DNA from: Siphonodentalium dalli | Lineage: Eukaryota; Mollusca; Scaphopoda; Gadilida; Siphonodentaliidae | DNA: 64,000 nucleotides | Reading direction: 5' to 3' | Assembly: GCA_032622095.1 (NCBI GenBank) | Contig: CP136063.1 | Coordinates: 32,552,987-32,616,986 of the forward strand | Shown: positions 21,901 through 30,814 of the stretch, piece after piece | How positions within the stretch are numbered: the stretch's first letter is position 1 | How the letters are laid out: every line of letters starts with the position of its first letter | Notes under the pieces: generated by a model | Database searches by the model: none | Told to the model about the DNA's origin: nothing | What the model saw: the letters and a program-made list of their open reading frames with translations, nothing else | Program-made: the position numbers and the translations under genes

Positions 21901-23915
21901 TTATATTTAGCCATAGCATAGTATGATAAAGATAGTGACCACTCGTCGTCTGTCTGTGTGTCCATGGACATTTATGCATGGTGCGATAACTCAAACATTT
22001 TCTATCTGATCGGAATTTTACATATGAATGTCTGAGCCCAAAAGACAGATCAAGTTCGAATATGGGTTTGATGCGACTATTTTTAACTGAGTTATGGCCC
22101 TTTTTCTAAAAAATATTCACTCTATATTAAAAAACAAAACAAAATTTCTTAGATTGAATTCCTTGCTCATTAATCCACAAAAAAACCCACAAAAATAATC
22201 AATAAATAAATAAATAAAAAAAATAAATATTTTGTTTAAATATTAAATTAAACAAATTTTTTTTTTCCAAAGTTACCAAAATTTTAAAAACTAACACCAT
22301 TATAACTCTGCCAAGGGTACCCGAGTCTGATGTTATTATACAAAAAATGTAAATGTTATTTGTTTAATAGTGATACCAGTCTTCAGCATAAACTATGCCT
22401 GTGATTTGTTGACCGCTTTGGTGTATAAATAATTCATACCATATTACCAATGGGTCAGCAGTGAGGTATCTTATCTTGATGGCGGTTGTTGGTAGAATAT
22501 GATACATTGTAAACTTAAATTGGAATCTCTTGACCAAGTATTCCATGGTCACCTTTTCACATTTAACCCAAGGCTGGGGTGGTGCAGCGCATTACAGATC
22601 CTGTTCCAGTGCATTCTCTTACATAAGGTACATGTAAATGTGAGTGACCCATAAATTCCTATAAGTTGTGTTATGTACATGTATGGTCTATAATACCGGT
22701 AGTACATAACAGTATACTCTATAAATCAACATCAACACTCTCATTTATGTTTCCGATCATAGTAATTTACTATCGCCAAGGAATAGGTTAACATCTGCCG
22801 ATCATGATCGGCCTCTCATTTGCTCAATAGGTTTTATGATTAGGGTTAGGGTTTTGTACCTGCAATGGGAATCTGTTATTTTATTATTTTAACTAAATGT
22901 TTACTGATATGTGAACCATCTTATTGTTTTAAAAAGGGGGGTATTCTTAGTCCCATTGGGAGAGTCACACCTCTAATGTTTACAAGAGTTACGGCCCTTG
23001 TTTGAGTTAGAAATTTGTGTCCGAAAGAATATTTAAGCTTGTAACTCGGGGTGTTAATTATAGGGTGTTCTTGTATGTTGAGCATAGTTTGGTGGTGGAA
23101 AGGATCCCCCACATACCAGTTTCATATTTGACAGTTACAACCATTCTTTGACATGGAAATTTGTGATTGAGGATTCGGAGGGTTCGGAGTTATATAGTGG
23201 AGACCTTCGTTTGACCCCGTCCTTCACAGTGCAAGTTTTGTCTGCACTCTTTTCGGAGTTATGGCCCTTTGCCAGAGTTATGACCTTGTGTTAGACTGAG
23301 AGAAGTGCCCCATTATTACTTTATTTTCGCTCTAAATATAGGCAACATTGAGCGTTCCCTGTCTTATATTCCACTATAGTACAAGAAATATCAATCATGC
23401 CGCCATTATACTGAACAAATGACAGAAATATTTTGATACATGTGTAGCATGCCTTTAAATCCGACAAGAGTACATGTACATGTAAATCATTATTCATGAT
23501 TTTCATTAACTCATTTTCAACACTTCTGACTTGCTGTAGAAATTCTAAAGCATTTGCCTAAAGTGATATCTTATCAGTTGTATGTATTTCAATTACTGCT
23601 ACTGCAAATGAGAATTATGAATATTGAATTGCAATTTGATTTCATTCCTGGCGGTAGTTTACCTTTTATTGTGAAAATATGACAGAATATATAACAACAC
23701 TAGTCACTATAGTCTACACACTGCAAGGTGAGTGAAATTATGAATTATTGACAAATTTGAAAATCATGTATTTCTATCAACTGGCGACTGAAATACCGGT
23801 ATGAGTTTGTGCTATAAATTAGTACACAAGCACTTGAACATGAAATCGTGTGGGACTGGTTGAATTGACCTGCGATATGATGGATCACATCCATCCTCAA
23901 GCTACTTTTGCCATT
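21901..23915. other. gene-free sequence with dispersed repeats
   Basis: The parts 21950-22110 and 22960-23290 contain 'gagttatggccctttt'-type repeat sequence, also found at 44050. The stretch 22120-22290 is A/T low complexity. The stretches 23610-23700 and 23740-23835 match the repeats at 7890-8010 and 3545-3650. No gene is supported. Confidence 0.5.
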
Positions 23916-24170
23916 TAACCCTTTCATACTGGTGCAGCATTAAAGATAATGTGCCTGTGCACACTCGTATACATGTATAAATATATGCATGTCTCTCATG
24001 GTGAGCCTCGCATATAAAAGTTCACTGGTTTACAATGTTAAGGCAAATGTTGTTAGGCCAATGTCTTTTCTTATATACGCGAGGCTCCCAATGGGAGACT
24101 CCCATATATATAAGTGTGCATTGGACCAAGTTTTTCGCAAAATTTCATTGAGCTCTAGTCATGATAAGGT
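23916..24170. mobile_element. diverged relative of the piggyBac-like MITE
   Basis: It begins TTAACCCTTTCATACTGG, which resembles TTAA plus the CCCTTTACCC terminus at 2475. It contains two 'gcatat..gcgaggctc' palindromic cores like those in that element (near 24000 and 24080). The right end is only suggested by GGTTAA near 24168. The family link is reasonable; the boundaries are uncertain. Confidence 0.4.
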
Positions 24171-24638
24171 TAATGGCATTTTTCTGATGTGCAGGGGTAG
24201 ACATGCTTGAGACCCCGTCACAGTTTAATTCACACCAGTTTCTCAGGTTCTGTTATTTTACGGAGTTCGAACTCATAGTCCTGATAGATGTACATGTTCT
24301 TGTAGATGGTGATTTATGAGCTGAGTTTAGAACCACATAATTGGTGGGAGGGGTTCTGGTTCTGACCCCCCCCCCCCCTAACTTTGGTATTCAGTGGAAA
24401 ATCTGTTGTAAGTAGACCAACAAATGGCCACATTTAGAATATTTCTAACTTTATGAACTTGAGGTACCAGTTACAAAATGATTCAATCATGTGAGATTGA
24501 AGCCACAGGAACATCCATGTTGGTCGGTTGATAAACGTTTATCGTCATTTCAGCCGCTATGCCATGTCACAACATCAGTTTTACTGGTTGAATGACCACA
24601 TGAATAGTTAATCGCCCCACCCCACCAAACGGGCACCC
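24171..24638. other. flank of the retroelement, gene-free
   Basis: Ordinary-looking sequence with a C tract at about 24366-24379. No LTR, primer-binding site or reverse-transcriptase coding sequence is present, although these would be expected upstream of the integrase in a complete element. Confidence 0.6.
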
Positions 24639-26039
24639 ATGTTGTTCAGCTTTGGTTCGTTAATTAAGCTAGCTTATGTTCATATTATCAAACAAATGCA
24701 ATCAACAAATATACCCGAAAAATTAGCAAAAACCTTTATTCTCAAAGATGGTATCCTACACTATATATCAATATATAATGACATACCTAAATTACGAATA
24801 TATATAACGGACAAAATAGCACAAGAAGTTATATCCCAATATCACAATCTCGGCCATAGAGCGGTACAATCGCTATACGCGACCATACGAAACAGATATT
24901 ACACACCTCAATTGTTTGCAAAAATTGTCACATACATAAACAATTGTCATACATGCCGACAACGAAATGCTTATAATCCAAAAATCCCGCTTCAACCAGT
25001 CACTGCCCCATCAAGGCCAGGACAACTCATAGCTATCGATCTTATGGGACCATTTTCCCCCAAAACACAGTCAGGAAATAGATTTATCTTAACTATTATT
25101 GATCAATTTTCATTACACACTTTAGCATACGCATTACCTAACAAAATGGTGGATACAATTTTAGAAAGATTGAATTCAGAGTATTTCACTTTATTTGGAT
25201 CAGTTGAAGGCATATTAACTGATAATGGGTCCGAGTTTGCAAACTCTACCTTCACTGAATTTTGTAAATATTACCATATCAATCACCGCCTCACCTCGTT
25301 CTACTCACCCCAAAGTAATGGGAAAAGTGAACGCTCACATAGAAGTCTAGCATCAATCATTTCAACAATCACCCAAGCAAATGTAGAAAATTGGGACCTA
25401 TATCTAAATTATGCATCACAAGCAATGAACTTCTATTGTTCCAGTGTACATACACATTCACCATTTTTTCTAACTTTTTTTAGAGAACCACAGATAAGCA
25501 TAGACCGAATTTTAACACACAGAGAAAAGTATTTAGGAGAGGATTTTTTAGCCACCACGCTTCAAAATCAACACATTATTTTTAAAACTACAAAATCTCT
25601 TCTCGAAACAGCCTCTCGCGACCACAAACAGAACAAAGGTGGATCTATTCCAACCTTTAAAATAGGCCAATCCGTCTATTACAAAATCCACCAACCAAAT
25701 CACAAATTTTCATTTAAATATGAGCCGTTTTGGCATATCTTGAAACAAACAGGCCCCATATCTTACATATTAAGATATGACCTATCTGCTAAATTAACAA
25801 AATCACATGCTAAACACATCAAACCATCCCCCGTTGATTGGCCTACACCTCAAATTCCCAATCACTTAAAAAATAAACGACATAATCGATTTGCATTTCC
25901 ACCGAGTGAAGCCAGTGTCGATAATAATAGCTCTCAATCCACATTGGAATCAGACGATGACCTCAAAACAACAGCAATTAAGCGCGCTCAACTTGAGCGC
26001 TCAAACACAAGACGACAGTTCTTCAATACCATTGGCTGA
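24639..26039 (+). CDS. integrase (3' part of pol) of the retroelement, 5'-truncated
   Basis: The 466-codon ORF is the integrase end of a gypsy-type polyprotein, which inserts element cDNA into chromosomal DNA in the nucleus. A zinc-binding HHCC module is visible (H69, H73, C103, C106). The rve catalytic core has D134 (AIDLMGPF), D195 (LTDNGSEF) and E231 (SPQSNGKSERS), that is DD35E. A C-terminal GPY/F-like segment follows (about 360-380, with TGPISYILR). I see no chromodomain; the tail to 466 is polar. The first 20 or so residues come from DNA outside the element and the ATG at 24639 is probably fortuitous, because upstream pol is missing. The core has no stop or frameshift, so the truncation is recent or the ORF has been kept. 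A Ginger-type transposase shares this integrase fold but would not be expected beside an env gene and an LTR. Confidence 0.85.
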   Translation: MLFSFGSLIKLAYVHIIKQMQSTNIPEKLAKTFILKDGILHYISIYNDIPKLRIYITDKIAQEVISQYHNLGHRAVQSLYATIRNRYYTPQLFAKIVTYINNCHTCRQRNAYNPKIPLQPVTAPSRPGQLIAIDLMGPFSPKTQSGNRFILTIIDQFSLHTLAYALPNKMVDTILERLNSEYFTLFGSVEGILTDNGSEFANSTFTEFCKYYHINHRLTSFYSPQSNGKSERSHRSLASIISTITQANVENWDLYLNYASQAMNFYCSSVHTHSPFFLTFFREPQISIDRILTHREKYLGEDFLATTLQNQHIIFKTTKSLLETASRDHKQNKGGSIPTFKIGQSVYYKIHQPNHKFSFKYEPFWHILKQTGPISYILRYDLSAKLTKSHAKHIKPSPVDWPTPQIPNHLKNKRHNRFAFPPSEASVDNNSSQSTLESDDDLKTTAIKRAQLERSNTRRQFFNTIG

Positions 26040-26400
26040 ATTAGCCAACAGACTCATGGCTTCGAAACATTTTAATAAAACAGACAGCCAATCACCCCCG
26101 GATTTATCACCCAGCGACCAATCTAAGCCCCAAACACAGGAACCAAATATCATAAAACACAAATTAATTACGCAAAATTCTTATAGTACGACGCCAGACA
26201 CAAAATCTGATCGCGCAGATAACAAACGCGGCCGGCATCGTAAATTATATTCACCATACGCCAAACACACGCCTAAAGATTCATCGTTTTCTAATTCCTT
26301 CCAATATACATCACCCGACAGCCGTTCGACAAATTGGTCAAACGAAAGTACGGAAACATATGATTTATATCAGATGACAACTGATATCGAACATTCATAG
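25957..26400 (+). CDS. overlapping small ORF after integrase, unknown function
   Basis: A 147-residue ORF starts at an ATG 83 nt before the integrase stop, in the +1 frame. The product is hydrophilic, rich in Ser, Gln, Thr and Pro, with a basic patch (NKRGRHRK), and has no recognisable domain, signal peptide or membrane segment. A 17-nt palindrome (25984-26000) lies in the overlap. It could be an accessory protein reached by leaky scanning or frameshifting, or the remains of a longer integrase tail cut off by a frameshift mutation. I cannot tell these apart. Its length and the retained G-poor composition favour element origin. Confidence 0.45.
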   Translation: MTSKQQQLSALNLSAQTQDDSSSIPLAELANRLMASKHFNKTDSQSPPDLSPSDQSKPQTQEPNIIKHKLITQNSYSTTPDTKSDRADNKRGRHRKLYSPYAKHTPKDSSFSNSFQYTSPDSRSTNWSNESTETYDLYQMTTDIEHS

Positions 26401-26892
26401 TCATGTATCAAAGTACCTCACAATCACTAATGACAGATAATTTACATAACTTTTACTAGTATTATATAAAACAGGTTTTACAAAGGCATAACCCCACTGC
26501 AATTCTCCCATCCCACCCCCTTAGGCACAGAAATAGACACCCAAACGATAAACTTCGTGCATACCAGTGGCATGATCATTCAGTATATACGTTAAACAGG
26601 GCATCATCTCGTTTCCCAAATCTCTAATTCAATTATCGCTAACAGGTGTGCATTGAGTCATGAAGCCGAAGTAAATTTAACCGACATGTAATATATATCT
26701 TTCGCTAATGACTGACACTCGGCGTCTTTGACTAATTGTTTATTCACGAAACATGCCACCCTGTCGATCATTGCCTCTCGCACCAATCTCCGAAATATGG
26801 CAAACTCCCGGTCATGACTCAGTTACATCTTCATTCCCTCCAATATGCTTAACTCAATCATATATTCATTGACATAGCACACGAACGCTACA
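26401..26892. other. retroelement internal sequence, no gene seen
   Basis: A/C-rich, G-poor sequence between the integrase end and the first tandem array. No ORF or structure that I can support. Confidence 0.5.
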
Positions 26893-27690
26893 ATACACTA
26901 TATATTATACAGTAGGTTATACAATAATCACGGCATATTTCCCTCAATATCACTATCCCCTCCTGCCAAACAACGCTCTTTATCATAAGAACGATTGGTA
27001 CAGAAACCACGGCATATTATCTCTCAATGTAGACACCACCACCGCCACAACGCCACTATAATTATATTATATAGTAGGTGATACAATCATCACGGCATAT
27101 TTCCCTCAATATCACTACCCCCTCCTGCCAAACAACGCTCTTTATCATAAGAACGATTGGTACAGAAACCACGGCATATTATCCCCCAATGTAGACACCC
27201 CCCACCCACCACCGACACAAGACACTATAATAATATTATATAGTAGGTGATACAATAATCACCGCATATTTCCCTCAATATCACTACCCCCCTCCTGCCA
27301 AACAACGCTCTTTATCATAAGAACGATTGGTACAGAAACCACGGCATATTATCTCTCAATGTAGACACACCCCACCCACCACCGCCACAACGCCACTATA
27401 ATTATATTATATAGTAGGTGATACAATCATCACGGCATATTTCCCTCAATATCACTACCCCCTCCTGCCAAACAACGCTCTTTATCATAAGAACGATTGG
27501 TACAGAAACCACGGCATATTATCTCTCAATGTAGACACCCCCACCCACCACCGCCACAACGCCACTATAATTATATTATATAGTAGGTGATACAATCATC
27601 ACGGCATATTTCCCTCAATATCACTTCCCCTAATACTGCCAAATAACGTTCTTTATCACAGAACGATTGGTACAGAAACCACGACATTCC
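26893..27690 (+). repeat. tandem array 1 inside the retroelement (about 5 x 161-171 bp)
   Basis: Units recur with 'cggcatatttccctcaatat' at about 26931, 27092, 27260, 27432 and 27601. They also carry 'caaacaacgctctttatc' and 'gattggtacagaaaccacgg'. Copies are close to identical apart from short indels in C-rich runs; the last is more diverged. It sits between pol and the first antisense gene and has no coding capacity in either direction that is kept across units. Confidence 0.8.
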
Positions 27691-28264
27691 CACCATCATC
27701 ACTGATTTCCCACCACACATCTCACATACATTTACCGACATTATTTGAAGCAAACGTATAACACTCTTTACTATAGAGCGTATATTATATCAACCCCGGC
27801 ATTTCTATAACTAAAACCAAATTTATTTGAACGAACAAACAAACGCTCTTCATTCTAAAACTTAGATAACCCAATCAATAACAGTATTGAACTCTGTAAT
27901 AATTCTTGGCAGCGGTCTAATAATATATTTATCTCTTTACATTTCAACCAATCTTAGACTATAATTAAATAATCTTTGGCGATTTAGCACGTTTACAAAA
28001 GTTACTCTTTGTAGCTCAACCAATATTAACACCTTTGGGGCATTACCACGATTACAACAACAACAACAAAAAAATTACATTTCTTTTTCACTGAATTTAT
28101 CAGCAAGATGTTATTTCTACAGGCTGACACGGTGAATAACCCCAAAAACAATTCAATTCATGTTATTGTTGGCTAAACACCGTGCCAGCTTGCAGAATGC
28201 AAGCCAGCTCTTGATCCAGGGACGGTCCGAATTCGTCAGGTGCAGCAATCACAGCAACATCTTC
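27691..28264. other. retroelement internal sequence downstream of the first antisense gene
   Basis: No sense gene is seen. For the antisense gene ending at 28265, this is the 3' side. An imperfect inverted repeat (about 28120-28131 against 28177-28188) is present, and the first minus-strand AATAAA that I find is near 27820. Confidence 0.4.
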
Positions 28265-28540
28265 TTATAACACTCTCCGATGTTGACTCCATATGTCCAC
28301 TATCTGCTGCCTTTCATCTATGATCTCCAGCCGGAGATTTATCACCTTGTGGCATCTTTCTAACTCAGACACGGTACTAAAATACCGTGCCCAATCTATA
28401 CTGGTCCCTCCGGCAAGGCACACAGCAACTATAACATCATGAAATGCCAGTATGTGATCCACATACTGCATTGTTACCTCATATTGACTAGTTTCTAACA
28501 CAGCAACCTCAGCCTCCAAAAATCGCAAGTAATCAGACAT
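28265..28540 (-). CDS. antisense accessory gene 1 of the retroelement (91 aa)
   Basis: The minus-strand ORF encodes 91 residues from the first ATG (28540). An in-frame GTG 42 nt upstream is not a likely eukaryotic start. No known domain is recognised. It is predicted mostly helical, with Leu/Ile-rich heptad-like stretches at both ends (FLEAEVAVLE near 7-16; ERCHKVINLRLEIIDER at 61-77). The product aligns with antisense gene 2 with identities at 1, 2, 5, 8, 9, 18, 27, 28, 30 and 40 without gaps. After a 10-residue length difference there are 11 identities in 26 residues (60-85 against 70-95). A TATA box lies 52 nt upstream on the same strand. Such paralogy plus a promoter is hard to explain by chance. 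The function is unknown; a regulatory or dimerising role is speculation. Confidence 0.6.
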   Translation of the reverse strand: MSDYLRFLEAEVAVLETSQYEVTMQYVDHILAFHDVIVAVCLAGGTSIDWARYFSTVSELERCHKVINLRLEIIDERQQIVDIWSQHRRVL

Positions 28541-28584
28541 AATGAAAATTAAGTCAGAAATAACACTTGTCGATATTCCCACAC

Positions 28585-28592
28585 CTTATATA
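28585..28592 (-). promoter_or_regulatory. TATA box of antisense gene 1
   Basis: On the minus strand the sequence GAGTATATAAGG (28595 to 28584) contains TATATAAG 52 nt before the ATG. A start of transcription about 30 nt downstream would leave a leader of about 20 nt. The same arrangement is found for antisense gene 2. Confidence 0.55.
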
Positions 28593-28595
28593 CTC

Positions 28596-29164
28596 ATCTC
28601 ATATTGGCAGATAGCGTCCGTATCGAATCGAGACGCTGTGCCAAACCAAGCAAGCACTCTCGAAGATTCCCGAGGGACATGCTAGGCACTATCTATCTCA
28701 AATAGACCCACACGGTAATATATATTACAAACCCCTGTTCCCGCTAACAGCGAACCAGCTCTCAAGCGATATCTCTTCGATACATCTAAACATAATATCC
28801 AAAGATAAATAAACACACTAAACATCATCTCATAATCAGATATAACTCAATGCTGGCAAGTCCAGTGTGCATCGGTGCACCATGCACACAGGGCTAAAAC
28901 TTCCTTCCCTCAAACAACAAAAATAAAATTAATACAATAAAAATATGTTACACAAGTATCATATCAATAGATAGGAATATTTATACATAAACAAATATTA
29001 CCCAGCCAATTTATCTGCCTCATAAACATAAAACTATCCATAAATATTCATTAAACCCAAATAACCCAAATCAAGCGACCTACACAAACCAATAAATATG
29101 ACAAGAACACCGATAGGTTAACCTTCCACTTCCACAACACATACACCAGACCCCTCCCCCCACA
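28596..29164. other. retroelement internal sequence between antisense gene 1 promoter and array 2
   Basis: No ORF with support on either strand. The sequence 28600-28800 is less A-rich and may hold upstream promoter elements of antisense gene 1, but I recognise no specific site. Confidence 0.4.
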
Positions 29165-29738
29165 CACCACGTATCTAGTGAGATGTAAATCACAATATAT
29201 CTCCCAACATGACCATATCGTATATGTACCACCCCCCCAACTGCCCACAATACCCTAATTCACATATACATGTGCAGAGCTAAAATGAGCCTGAACAACA
29301 TGTATGTGAAAATCACAATAAATCTCCCAACACGACCATATCGTACATGTACCACCCCCCCCCCCCCCAACTGCCCACAACACCCTAATTCACATATACA
29401 TGTGCAGAGCTAAAATGAGCCTGAACAACATGTATGTGAAAATCACAATATATCTCCCAACATGACCATATCGTATATGTACCACCCCCCCCCCCCCCCC
29501 AACTGCCCACAATACCCTAATTCACACATACATGTGCAGAGCTAAAATGAGCCTGAACAACATGTATGTGGAAATCACAATAAATCTCCCAACACGACCA
29601 TATCGTACATGTACCCCCCCCCCCCCAACTGCCCACAATACCCTAAATCACATATACATGTGCAGAGCTAAAATGAGCCTCAATAACATGTATGTGCAAA
29701 TCACACTATATCTCCCAACACGACGATATCGTATACAT

Positions 29739-29780
<42 letters not shown>
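29165..29780 (+). repeat. tandem array 2 inside the retroelement (about 4.5 x 126-130 bp)
   Basis: Units carry 'gcagagctaaaatgagcct' at 29274, 29404, 29534 and 29660, 'aaatcacaataaatctccc' and a C homopolymer of varying length before 'aactgcccacaa'. The array ends in a C run of 41 bases (29740-29780). It is unrelated in sequence to array 1. Reading frames across it are not genes. Confidence 0.8.
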
Positions 29781-30246
29781 ACCGCCAAGATAACCAGAGC
29801 CGTGTGACAATGCGCGATCAAATATTATCATTACAATATAGATAGAACTACTATTCCATGCGTCAATTGCACTCCCCTAATACTATACAATCAACAAATA
29901 TTTCCGCCAATAGTCATGTCAAATATAGCAATAAGAACCTATATATACCAGTACACAATACGCATTTATTCATATGCCTTTTGATATCCATATTGACATG
30001 ACTGTTGGTATACCTACACCATATGACACATACATTTTTTAAATAATACAGCAATACTACTCGTCATTCACATTCAGATGTCCATGTGATGTTTTCAATG
30101 AAACCAATCTTCATTAGCACGATGTAACCCACGTTAAATTATATAGGCACAAACAGCTATCAAAGATTGGGCTCATCTTTCTTCTTCACTCCTCCTGCCA
30201 AACCTCCTCAAATCTCCCCCATCAGCCGGCCCAACTCAACTCCGTC
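29781..30246. other. retroelement internal sequence downstream of antisense gene 2
   Basis: No sense gene is seen. A minus-strand AATAAA (29970 to 29965), about 280 nt past the stop of antisense gene 2, is a candidate polyadenylation signal for that gene. Confidence 0.4.
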
Positions 30247-30552
30247 TTACCAGTCAGTCTGTTCTTCCGACGACAGATCTATCAACCTTCTCCTCTCTTC
30301 CCTAATCTGCTTCCTCAGATTTAAAATGAGGTAACACCTCTCATTTTCCTCTAGCCACAACGTACACAGATATCGATCGCTCTTGGATGATACCCCCGTC
30401 CGGGCGTGCTCATTTCCCCGCTCAAATTGATCGACTATCTGATCATTCACGTACGTCAGATAGATCGAATCGACGATCACCCCAAAATACCCGAGACCAG
30501 ACGCCTTCGCATTTCTTAACTTACACTCTAACTCACTTAAAAGTTGACTCAT
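30247..30552 (-). CDS. antisense accessory gene 2 of the retroelement (101 aa)
   Basis: The ORF starts at the first minus-strand ATG (30552); the frame is open for 17 codons upstream from a TTG, which is not a plausible start. The 101-residue product is charged and probably helical, with a C-terminal amphipathic stretch (ENERCYLILNLRKQIREERR, 69-88). It is a paralogue of antisense gene 1: shared MS..L..LE at the N terminus, VD.I at 27-30, and ERC, NLR, ER and D at a constant offset of ten residues. It has a central insertion rich in Arg/Ser/Thr (about 46-60) lacking in gene 1. Its TATA box is 62 nt upstream. It is divergent from env, which starts 263 nt (or 350 nt) away. The function is unknown. 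Confidence 0.6.
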   Translation of the reverse strand: MSQLLSELECKLRNAKASGLGYFGVIVDSIYLTYVNDQIVDQFERGNEHARTGVSSKSDRYLCTLWLEENERCYLILNLRKQIREERRRLIDLSSEEQTDW

Positions 30553-30606
30553 AACTGCAAAGATTGAAAGACAGGCCCGTAATATTTTCCAGCCATCATA
30601 CAAATG

Positions 30607-30614
30607 CTTTTATA
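30607..30614 (-). promoter_or_regulatory. TATA box of antisense gene 2
   Basis: On the minus strand GCGGTATAAAAGC (30618 to 30606) contains TATAAAAG 62 nt before the ATG at 30552, leaving a predicted leader of about 30 nt. With env on the other side, 30615-30815 forms a divergent intergenic region. Confidence 0.55.
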
Positions 30615-30804
30615 CCGCTATACCACTAATTACCTTTGTCGACACGCCTAACACACGCAGCGCTGCTAATTGGTATCCACACTGGCATCGCGTGACGTCA
30701 TTTTTCGTCGATTTCTGGGGGTACCCAGATACACAGTAAACTGAGACACACATTACAACCTACACCGGTCGAAAAATCTCATCGATTAATCAAACCAGTT
30801 AACC

Positions 30805-30810
30805 CATATA
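30805..30810 (+). promoter_or_regulatory. possible TATA-like site before env
   Basis: TATAAG lies 5 nt before the ATG at 30815 and about 97 nt before the ATG at 30902. It could drive an internal env transcript that starts after the first ATG. This is weak, and env in this class is usually expressed from a spliced LTR transcript. Confidence 0.25.
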
Positions 30811-30814
30811 AGCC

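Noticed and set aside
22838-22855. TTAGGGTTAGGGTTT, telomere-like repeat
   Set aside because: Only two and a half units; this length is common by chance and there is no array.
27571-27753. A third minus-strand ORF near array 1, with an AT-rich TATA-like stretch upstream and an 'ERYL' motif slightly like the antisense proteins
   Set aside because: Its C-terminal half is encoded by tandem-array DNA, other array units have a stop in the same frame, and the alignment with the two antisense proteins is at chance level.
29051-29248. Minus-strand 65-codon ORF upstream of array 2
   Set aside because: It runs into array 2 units and has low-complexity Trp/Gly/Val content expected from the C-rich opposite strand.
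26893-29780. CRISPR-like array
   Set aside because: The repeats are contiguous tandem units of 126-171 bp without unique spacers, inside a eukaryotic retroelement.
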